Shown here in pieces: positions 1 to 4,724 of a stretch of DNA of 6,063 bases. The notes beneath the pieces were generated by a model. That model did no database searches and was not told the DNA's origin. It was given only the letters and a program-made list of their open reading frames with translations. The stretch comes from CAZPCZ01 sp964585225 (GTDB lineage: Bacteria; Patescibacteriota; Patescibacteriia; JACPHY01), in assembly GCA_964585225.1 (NCBI GenBank), contig CAZPCZ010000075.1:1-6063 (forward strand). The letters are read 5' to 3'. The number at the start of each line of letters is the position of its first letter. Positions within the stretch are counted from its first letter, which is position 1. Made by a program: the position numbers and the translations under genes.

Positions 1-1362
1 TGCCTCCGGCGGACTGGCTGGCTGGCCCTCCGCAGCGGCGTCCGGCACCGTCGCGCCAGCGGTCGAGGTGCCACGTGGCACCGCTCCATCAGGAGCATCT
101 GGCGCTCCGCTGATGACGTTCGGCACGCCCGGTGTCGGCATCTCGGTGCGGACGAAATCCTTCCGGTCGTCGTCGGTGTCAACGCCGTCCACGATACGCG
201 CGACCGCCGCTGGATCGCTCGCGGTCGGCGCGTTGTCGCTCACCCGCCCGTCATTCCAGTCCCCATACGTCACCGCATCAACGACGTTCCCGCTCGAGTT
301 CTTCACCACGACGCGGTCGCCGCTGTTGTTCAGCGCTCCCTTGGGCTTCCGGATGACCATGAACCGCTGTGGGCCGACCCCGACCGCACCGTCGAGTTTC
401 GTCTTCGTCTCCGCGCCATCCTCAATCGTCCAGTCCGCAAGGTTGACCGGCACCGGCCCGATGTTCACAAGCTCAATCCACTCGTCACCCTCCACAGGAT
501 CGGGGACGAACTCGTTGATGCGGAGGTGCGTCGGCGCGGGGAGCGGCGTCGTCGGCCGCGATGGCTCGACGAGTGGTGACGAAGGGGTAGAAGGAGTAGT
601 AGGAGTAGAAGGAGTAGTAGTAGGAGTGGTGTCAGTGGTCGCTGGTACACCGTCAGTACTCCCTGAGCCTGTCGAAGGGGCGCCATCGCTCTCCCCATTC
701 GTCCCGCCTGCCCCAACCTCCGACGTTCCGGTCGGAGCAGGCGGAGCGTCGGGAGAAGGGGTGGTGGTGATCACCGGACGGGCCGCAGCGCTCGCCCCCT
801 GTGGCGTCGGCGTCGCGGCAACCGCGAAGTCTGCCGCGTTATCGCCAGTGTCCTGGCCGTTCCCGTCGGCACCGCCGGGTTTTCGCTCGAGCGATTGCCC
901 GGACGGCGGATTTGGAGCTGCGGTACCCTCGCGGTGCACGACGGTCCCGAAACCGACGAGGTCAACGACTGACCGCTGACCATCTGATCCCGCAGGACCG
1001 TAGAGGACAACCGTGTTGTCATTCGCGAGTGCGGACTGCGTTGTGTATTTCTGATCGGCGGTCGCCGCGAACGCGCCCTCCGGGTGTGCGACGAGCACGG
1101 AGGCGTGCGGCGCGATGGTGAGCGTCGGAAATACCGTCACGAGATTCTCCTCGCGCGCGCCGGTGCCGGTCCGTTTCGAAAGCCGCCACCCCTCGAGCGG
1201 GATGGCGGCAGCGGTCGGATTGTAGAGTTCGACGAATTCATCGCGCGCGTTCGTCCCACCCACCTGCACCTCCGCGATGACGACGTGGTCGCCGTGGGAC
1301 GCGAATATCGGCCATGGTATGACAAGGACAAAAACGAGGACGAGAACAAAACCCGAAATCAT
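1..1362 (-). CDS. Secreted protein with two lamin-tail (LTD) domains, 3' end beyond the window
   Basis: The minus-strand frame is open from 1362 to the left edge (454 codons, no stop), so the C-terminus is missing. Residues 1-22 form a signal peptide: a hydrophobic run rich in V, L and F, then a likely cleavage near FASHGD. Residues 27-190 are a first lamin-tail domain (VVIAEVQ, then DEFVELYNPT and the LEGWRL strand, ending TPQGAS). Residues 191-278 are a Gly/Ser/Thr/Pro linker with an S/T-P repeat. Residues 280-416 are a second domain (LRINEFVPDP, DEWIELVNIG, LADWTIED, ending TPGVPN). LTD domains are immunoglobulin-like folds; in bacteria they occur in secreted or surface proteins and beside nucleases, usually with unknown role. 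An export or adhesion role is inference. The start was chosen for the signal peptide. An in-frame ATG at 1518 has a much better ribosome site (GGAGG, 8-base spacing) and would add 52 residues of atypical codon use. The domain call is firm; the start is not. Confidence 0.85.
   Translation of the reverse strand, partial: MISGFVLVLVFVLVIPWPIFASHGDHVVIAEVQVGGTNARDEFVELYNPTAAAIPLEGWRLSKRTGTGAREENLVTVFPTLTIAPHASVLVAHPEGAFAATADQKYTTQSALANDNTVVLYGPAGSDGQRSVVDLVGFGTVVHREGTAAPNPPSGQSLERKPGGADGNGQDTGDNAADFAVAATPTPQGASAAARPVITTTPSPDAPPAPTGTSEVGAGGTNGESDGAPSTGSGSTDGVPATTDTTPTTTPSTPTTPSTPSSPLVEPSRPTTPLPAPTHLRINEFVPDPVEGDEWIELVNIGPVPVNLADWTIEDGAETKTKLDGAVGVGPQRFMVIRKPKGALNNSGDRVVVKNSSGNVVDAVTYGDWNDGRVSDNAPTASDPAAVARIVDGVDTDDDRKDFVRTEMPTPGVPNVISGAPDAPDGAVPRGTSTAGATVPDAAAEGQPASPPEA
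587..629. repeat. Imperfect 18-base tandem repeat of AGT/AGG/AGA triplets
   Basis: Two 18-base units (587-604 and 605-622) differ at one base and are followed by a partial third. On the minus strand they encode the Ser/Thr-Pro linker between the two lamin-tail domains. Every unit is a multiple of three, so gain or loss of a unit would keep the reading frame and only change linker length. Confidence 0.75.
661..680 (-). repeat. Dispersed-type mini-repeat within the lamin-tail gene linker
   Basis: The minus strand reads CCCCTTCGACAGGCTCAGGG. From memory, this motif is one of the small interspersed repeats found in many copies in several bacterial groups; in another frame it translates to PLRQAQG, which turns up in predicted proteins. 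Here the gene reads it in a different frame, as part of a Ser/Thr/Gly linker. Only one copy is in the window, so its repeat nature rests on recall and not on the sequence shown. Confidence 0.5.
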
Positions 1363-1396
1363 GCTCCCACCGCGCGATCGGAGCATACAACCCAGT

Positions 1397-1495
1397 TCAT
1401 CCTGAGCGGAGCGAAGGATCTCCCCCATGCGCGGCGTGCTGCGTACGTGCTCGCACCGCGGGCTACGAGATCTTCCGTCGCAGGGCTCCTCAAGA
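1397..1495. repeat. Dispersed-type repeat upstream of, or inside, the 5' end of the lamin-tail gene
   Basis: The core at 1397-1421 contains ATCCT and AGGAT arms around a GAGCGGAGCGA centre. I recall cores of this type (TCATCCTGAGC...GAAGGATCT) as widespread intergenic repeats in bacterial genomes. The adjoining stretch to about 1495 has less typical codon use and may belong to the same element; this outer boundary is a guess. In the minus-strand frame the core reads GEILRSAQDEL, without stops. It lies between the only good ribosome site (1527-1531) and the signal-peptide ATG (1362). Confidence 0.5.
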
Positions 1496-1526
1496 TAGGC
1501 TCGAGAGATTTCCTCCATCGTACCAA

Positions 1527-1531
1527 CCTCC
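1527..1531 (-). promoter_or_regulatory. Shine-Dalgarno site in front of the alternative lamin-tail start
   Basis: GGAGG on the minus strand stands 8 bases before an ATG at 1518 that is in frame with the lamin-tail protein. The ATGs at 1428, 1386 and 1362 have no comparable site. Either translation starts at 1518, placing 52 residues before the signal peptide, or this is a leftover site separated from its gene by inserted repeat DNA. Confidence 0.5.
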
Positions 1532-1537
1532 GCCACC

Positions 1538-1566
1538 TTGCCCAGTGGAATCCGATGGGGTACAGA
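1538..1566 (+). promoter_or_regulatory. Candidate promoter of tRNA-Leu
   Basis: TTGCCC (1538-1543), a 17-base spacer and TACAGA (1561-1566) are followed by the tRNA 5' end at 1576. This puts the predicted transcription start a few bases before the mature tRNA. Both hexamers match the sigma70 consensus only partly; the position is the main support. Confidence 0.4.
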
Positions 1567-1575
1567 GGAGAAAGC

Positions 1576-1658
1576 GCCGGGGTGGCGTAACGGCAGCCGC
1601 GCGAGGCTTAGGACCTCGTGGGGGCAACCCCGTGTGGGTTCAAATCCCACCCCCGGCA
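1576..1658 (+). tRNA. tRNA-Leu (anticodon UAG)
   Basis: A complete class II cloverleaf can be folded by eye. The acceptor stem GCCGGGG (1576-1582) pairs with CCCCGGC (1651-1657), with discriminator A at 1658. The D stem is GCG/CGC (1585-1587 with 1598-1600), around a loop containing GG. The anticodon stem CGAGG/CCTCG (1602-1606 with 1614-1618) holds the loop CTTAGGA, giving anticodon TAG (1609-1611), which reads CUA and, with wobble, other CUN leucine codons. A long variable arm GGGG/CCCC (about 1620-1631) is typical of tRNA-Leu. The T arm is GTGGG-TTCAAAT-CCCAC (1634-1650). The 3' CCA is not encoded and must be added after transcription. No clear terminator follows within the next 75 bases. 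Confidence 0.97.
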
Positions 1659-1734
1659 TTTGACCACGGAACTCCGCTGACCCCCATCTTTTCCGCTACG
1701 CTGTGGGCCTCTCGGCGGTGTCGGTCGTGCGGCA

Positions 1735-1763
1735 TTGACATCACGCGCGGCGAACGGTAACGT
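1735..1763 (+). promoter_or_regulatory. Sigma70-type promoter of the pseudokinase gene
   Basis: A perfect -35 hexamer TTGACA (1735-1740) and TAACGT (1758-1763) are separated by 17 bases. Transcription would start near 1770 and leave a leader of about 75 bases before the ATG at 1846. The leader contains a C-run/G-run pair (about 1772-1800) that could form a small hairpin. Confidence 0.65.
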
Positions 1764-1809
1764 TTCAGCGCCCCCCGTGTCCGCGTTGTTCAGGAGGGGG
1801 AAGGCCCTT

Positions 1810-1830
1810 TTCAACCCACGGTTCAACCCA
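1810..1830 (+). repeat. Short direct repeat in the pseudokinase leader
   Basis: TTCAACCCA occurs at 1810-1818 and again at 1822-1830, 12 bases apart (about one helical turn), immediately before the Shine-Dalgarno site. It could be a paired protein-binding site or a chance duplication. Confidence 0.4.
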
Positions 1831-1833
1831 TGT

Positions 1834-1840
1834 GAGGTGA
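1834..1840 (+). promoter_or_regulatory. Shine-Dalgarno site fixing the pseudokinase start
   Basis: GAGGTGA lies 5 bases before the ATG at 1846. It selects this ATG over an upstream in-frame TTG at 1735, which lies inside the -35 hexamer and so cannot be on the transcript. Confidence 0.8.
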
Positions 1841-1845
1841 CCACC

Positions 1846-3867
1846 ATGAACGAATGGATCCGCGCAGATCGCTGGCGCGCGGATGAGCTCCGCGCGCACG
1901 GCAATGTCCCGATCGACACCGTCGCCGCGTTCGGCCTCGCGCTCCTCGAGGAACTTGCGACGCGTGGCATGCCGCACGGCGCACTCCGTCCCGAGGTGGT
2001 CTCCGTCCGACGCGAAGGAAACGCGCTCCGCGTGCGCATCGACTCCTCGCCGACGGACCCCGCGGAGGAAACGCTCCTCGCGATGGGATCGCGGTCCATG
2101 GCCGCCCACCCGGGTATCCACTACCGCGCGCCGGAACAGTTCACGCAGGGCTCGTTCGACGCACGCGCGGACTGCTTCGCGGTCGGCGTCATGCTCTACG
2201 AGCTCGCGGCGGGTCAGCTCCCGTTCGGGCAGGGATCCACCGCACCGTTCCGGGTGTTCCTCGCGCTCAAGAAGGGAGGGTTCCCGTCGGTGCAAGCACA
2301 GCGATCCGGCGTCTCGGTCGCGCTCGCTGGAGCGATCACCCGCGCGCTCGCACTGCGCGTCGAGGAACGATTCGACGGCATCGCCGCGATGGCGACCGTG
2401 CTCCGTCCGATCGTCAGGCCGCCCCACGCCGCTCCAACCGGTGTCGTGGCCTCGCGAGGCGTGCCCCACTTCGCACCGACTGGTGTCGTGGCTTCGCGGG
2501 GCGAGCCGACACCGGCTGCGGCACCGCCGGTCACCCGTCCGGATCTCCCGAGAGCTGAGGCGGCTCCGCTGGACCCGCTGCGGCCCATCCCGACGTCGGC
2601 GTTCCCCGTGGCGACGCAGGCGGCCATCGCGGCGCACCGCGCGAGCGAAGCGAAGCCGCGCGAGGTTCCGCTGCCGATCCGTGCGATCGTCGAGGCGGTG
2701 ACGCAGCCGGTGCCCCCGGCGCCGACGCCGACCCCGAGTCAGCCGGTCCCGCGAGCGGAGCCTCCCATCAGAACAGCGCCGCCCGCGGCACCGGTCGTGC
2801 AGCGGCCGATCGTGATGGTGCCGTCCAGTACGGTGGCACCCCCGAGGGCACCGATTCCGAATCCGCCGGCGATCGAACGTCCAACGGTGTCGGCGACGGC
2901 CCGCGCTCCTCAGCCGAACGCGCCGCCGCCGATGTTGGTGGGCCCGATCGCACGGCCAGTGCCGTCTCCTCGCGTGGAGCTCCGACCGGAGCCGACGCAG
3001 GTCACGCCGCCGCCGGTGATGGAGCCCCCGAGGCGCCCCACGACCGAGCAGCGAGTCGTCGAGCCACCGCCGGCGCAACTGACGGTGGTCGCCCCGCCGC
3101 CACCCGCGCTCGTCCGAGCGACCGTACCGACGGCATGGCCCCCTCCGGACACGGATCTCCCGGCAGCACCGGCACGGATGCCGACACCGTCGCCGCGGGT
3201 CACCGCGCCGCTCCGCGAGGAGCCGACGGCAACCGCGCCGATCGGGGATCCTCCGGAACCACCGCGGGACGACACCGCGCGTCGCAGCGCCGGCGAAATC
3301 ACGCCGCCTGGCGGTAGCACGCCGGTCAAGGCCGCGCCGTTCCGACGCAGGGACGCGCTGATCCTCAGCTCGGTGCTCCTCATGCTCGGGATCGGCAGCG
3401 GACTCCTCATCAAGCTCCCGTCGCGCGCCGCGACCCTCGCGGTCGCACCGGAGTGCGAACCCGGGCCGGAGAAGGTCTGCCCGCCGCCGGAGCCGGTCGC
3501 CATGCCGGACCCGACGCCAGTGACGTGCGAGCAACAGACGTGCGCGCCGCCGAAGCCGTCGCCGAAGCTCCAGGGCTTCTACGACGGGTTCTACGAAGGG
3601 CAGCGCGCGTACCTCCGCGGCGATCGACGGGGCGCGATCGAGGCGTTCCGCCGCGCGGAGCAGCACTTCCCGCGCAATCCCAGGCTCCTCCAGTGGCTCG
3701 GCCGCTGCTACGAGGAGCTCAAGGAACGCGACGAGGCGCGCGTGTACTACGAACGGTACCTCCGCCGCCGTCCGAAGGCGGACGACGCGGACTACTTCCG
3801 CGAGAAGGTAGATCGGCTCCGTGGCGCTCCGGACGGTGGGTCTCCCGCCGGCGGAACCGCACGGTAG
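1846..3867 (+). CDS. Transmembrane pseudokinase with Pro-rich linker and C-terminal TPRs
   Basis: The product has 673 residues. Residues 24-190 match the C-lobe of a Hanks-type Ser/Thr kinase: HGALRPEV (44-51) stands where HRDLKPEN belongs, DSS (66-68) where DFG belongs, YRAPEQ (93-98) is the APE motif, and D109-x4-G114 the helix F motif, with R175 in the last subdomain. No N-lobe is present: there is no glycine loop and no ATP-binding lysine. The catalytic Asp is Ala46, so catalysis is very unlikely and a binding or scaffold role is inferred. Residues 191-495 are Pro/Ala-rich and include two 14-residue repeats. One helix spans 504-522 after RRR (500-502), which puts the kinase fold in the cytoplasm. 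The outer part has four closely spaced cysteines (537, 545, 561, 566) and two TPR units (about 578-645). The gene has its own promoter and terminator. The partner or ligand is unknown. Confidence 0.85.
   Translation: MNEWIRADRWRADELRAHGNVPIDTVAAFGLALLEELATRGMPHGALRPEVVSVRREGNALRVRIDSSPTDPAEETLLAMGSRSMAAHPGIHYRAPEQFTQGSFDARADCFAVGVMLYELAAGQLPFGQGSTAPFRVFLALKKGGFPSVQAQRSGVSVALAGAITRALALRVEERFDGIAAMATVLRPIVRPPHAAPTGVVASRGVPHFAPTGVVASRGEPTPAAAPPVTRPDLPRAEAAPLDPLRPIPTSAFPVATQAAIAAHRASEAKPREVPLPIRAIVEAVTQPVPPAPTPTPSQPVPRAEPPIRTAPPAAPVVQRPIVMVPSSTVAPPRAPIPNPPAIERPTVSATARAPQPNAPPPMLVGPIARPVPSPRVELRPEPTQVTPPPVMEPPRRPTTEQRVVEPPPAQLTVVAPPPPALVRATVPTAWPPPDTDLPAAPARMPTPSPRVTAPLREEPTATAPIGDPPEPPRDDTARRSAGEITPPGGSTPVKAAPFRRRDALILSSVLLMLGIGSGLLIKLPSRAATLAVAPECEPGPEKVCPPPEPVAMPDPTPVTCEQQTCAPPKPSPKLQGFYDGFYEGQRAYLRGDRRGAIEAFRRAEQHFPRNPRLLQWLGRCYEELKERDEARVYYERYLRRRPKADDADYFREKVDRLRGAPDGGSPAGGTAR
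2431..2514 (+). repeat. 42-base in-frame tandem repeat in the pseudokinase linker
   Basis: Two units (2431-2472 and 2473-2514) both encode APTGVVASRG followed by four variable residues. The first unit has a perfect 12-base palindrome GCCTCGCGAGGC (2449-2460), which is degraded in the second. The unit lies just after the kinase fold, at residues 196-223. Confidence 0.8.
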
Positions 3868-3888
3868 CCACATCCATCGAGCACCAAA

Positions 3889-3923
3889 GGTCGGGCTGCG
3901 CACTCCGCAGCCCGATTTCCTTT
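3889..3923 (+). terminator. Intrinsic terminator after the pseudokinase gene
   Basis: A perfect 10-base stem TCGGGCTGCG/CGCAGCCCGA (3891-3900 with 3906-3915) with a 5-base loop is followed by TTTCCTTT. It begins 23 bases after the stop codon. Confidence 0.88.
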
Positions 3924-3935
3924 GAGGACCATGCG

Positions 3936-3976
3936 TCTCTCCCCTTCGTTCTGAGGGGGAGCGGGAGGGGGTGAGA
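3936..3976. repeat. C-rich/G-rich dispersed-type palindromic repeat
   Basis: A pyrimidine arm (CTCTCCCCTTCG) and a purine arm (GGGGGAGCGGGAGG) surround TTCTGA. I recall elements of this shape (CTCTCCCCTC...GAGGGAGGGGGTGAG) as common intergenic repeats in many bacterial genomes. It is flanked by an 8-base direct repeat GCGTCTCT (3933-3940 and 3978-3985). Part of the left copy is also the usual start of such elements, so a target-site duplication is not established. Confidence 0.5.
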
Positions 3977-3984
3977 AGCGTCTC

Positions 3985-4013
3985 TTCACATTTCCCAAGA
4001 CGCATGCGACGAT
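3985..4013 (+). promoter_or_regulatory. Candidate promoter of the 168-residue gene
   Basis: TTCACA (3985-3990), a 17-base spacer and GACGAT (4008-4013) would start transcription near 4020, giving a leader of about 27 bases. The -35 matches well and the -10 poorly. A separate promoter is expected because a strong terminator lies upstream. Confidence 0.4.
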
Positions 4014-4036
4014 GCACGCAGGCTCTTTTCCATGCC

Positions 4037-4041
4037 GGAGG
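4037..4041 (+). promoter_or_regulatory. Shine-Dalgarno site fixing the start of the 168-residue gene
   Basis: GGAGG lies 5 bases before the ATG at 4047 and 8 bases before the adjacent ATG at 4050. It argues against the upstream in-frame ATG at 4032, which precedes it. Confidence 0.7.
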
Positions 4042-4046
4042 CCGAC

Positions 4047-4553
4047 ATGATGGCTGCGTTCCAGATTCCATTCATCCTCGGCGACGACCGCAAGGAGCTC
4101 TTCTACGCCGCGTCTGAACTCATCCTCACACTCCCATTCGCCGTGCGCCGGATGCTCGACGAATTCGAACCGGATGGCGAGCTCGCGCGGCGCCGCGAAC
4201 GCCTCCCGGACCTCGCCGCGCTCCCACCGCTCCGTGCCCGCGCAGTCCTCTCGATCGGTGCGATCGTCGCGCTCCTCCACGACGAGCTCCTCCCCGCTCG
4301 TCACCAGGACCGTGTGCTCTCCTTCACCGAAGACGACGACATCGTTTGGGATGGTGGAACTGCGCTCGTGTGGCCCGCCGCGAAGTCCGCCGAGCATATT
4401 ACGGAAATCGCGTGCATCCCAACCAACGCCGCGCTCATCGTCTGGAGCGCATTCATCCACCTCCTCACCGCGCACTGGCCGCACGATACGTTCTTCGGGT
4501 ACCGCGTCGAGCGCACGGCCGGCGGCGGTGTCCGCCTCCGCTGCGCAGTATAA
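4047..4553 (+). CDS. Hypothetical protein, 168 residues
   Basis: I do not recognise this protein. It starts MMAAFQIPFILGDDRKELFYAASELILTLP by ATG at 4047 (or 4050, one residue shorter). Residues about 12-45 look alpha-helical and amphipathic, followed by an Arg/Glu-rich stretch (residues 43-53) and a Leu/Ala-rich helix around 60-80 (ARAVLSIGAIVALLHDELL). The second half has an acidic patch (FTEDDDIVWDGG), a hydrophobic run near 130-140 (AALIVWSAFIHLLTAHW) and a basic tail. There is no signal peptide, no clear membrane anchor and no cysteine or histidine cluster typical of zinc sites. Third codon positions are GC-rich and codon choice matches the neighbours, which supports a real gene, as do the ribosome site and the flanking terminators. 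It is transcribed alone, convergent with the upp-like gene. No function is proposed. Confidence 0.8.
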   Translation: MMAAFQIPFILGDDRKELFYAASELILTLPFAVRRMLDEFEPDGELARRRERLPDLAALPPLRARAVLSIGAIVALLHDELLPARHQDRVLSFTEDDDIVWDGGTALVWPAAKSAEHITEIACIPTNAALIVWSAFIHLLTAHWPHDTFFGYRVERTAGGGVRLRCAV

Positions 4554-4621
4554 CCATCGCCCCCACCGACGACGTGAGGGGTGCCGTGCGCTGATCGCTC
4601 CGCTCCGACGCAGACATGAAG

Positions 4622-4670
4622 ACGTCCCCCGATGGCCCCGCCCAAGACGGGCAGGCATCGGGGGGCGTTT
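4622..4670 (+). terminator. Hairpin terminator after the 168-residue gene
   Basis: A 13-base stem pairs 4622-4634 (ACGTCCCCCGATG) with 4656-4668, with one G-T pair. The loop of about 21 bases holds an inner GCCC/GGGC hairpin. A short T-run (TTTGCTGTT) follows on the plus strand, 69 bases after the stop codon. The long loop and weak T-run leave room for it being a different RNA structure. Confidence 0.65.
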
Positions 4671-4686
4671 GCTGTTCGTGTGGTTC

Positions 4687-4724
4687 CGTAGGGGCAGTCC
4701 GATGGCCATCGGACCGCCCCTACG
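4687..4724. repeat. 38-base REP-like palindrome containing the upp-like stop codon
   Basis: The arms 4687-4705 and 4706-4724 are reverse complements except for one mismatched pair (A4696 with C4715). The outer arms read CGTAGGGGC and GCCCCTACG, and the centre is GATGGCCATC. Palindromes with GTAGGGGC/GCCCCTAC ends are, from memory, a widespread class of dispersed bacterial repeats. The TAG stop of the upp-like gene (4722-4720) is part of the right arm. With no spacer and no T-run it is not a typical terminator, although it could stabilise the 3' end of the mRNA. Confidence 0.75.

Noticed and set aside
587..629. Possible CRISPR array
   Set aside because: The repeat units are contiguous triplet-based tandem copies without spacers, and they lie inside a coding linker.
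68..979. A 303-codon plus-strand frame at the left end
   Set aside because: It is antisense to the lamin-tail protein, whose two domains and signal peptide are clear in the opposite frame.
1735..1845. Upstream TTG start that would add 37 residues to the pseudokinase
   Set aside because: The TTG is part of the -35 hexamer TTGACA, so it lies upstream of the predicted transcript start; the ATG at 1846 has a proper ribosome site.
1846..2415. An active Ser/Thr protein kinase
   Set aside because: The N-lobe is missing, the catalytic Asp of HRD is Ala, the following Asn is Val and the Phe-Gly of DFG is Ser-Ser.
1765..4071. A 768-codon open frame on the minus strand opposite the pseudokinase
   Set aside because: Its translation is dominated by Arg and shows no domain; it mirrors the GC-rich codons of the plus-strand gene, which has a promoter, ribosome site, terminator and recognisable domains.
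4687..4724. Terminator for the upp-like gene
   Set aside because: The palindrome begins before the stop codon and has no loop or T-run on the minus strand; it fits a REP-like element better.
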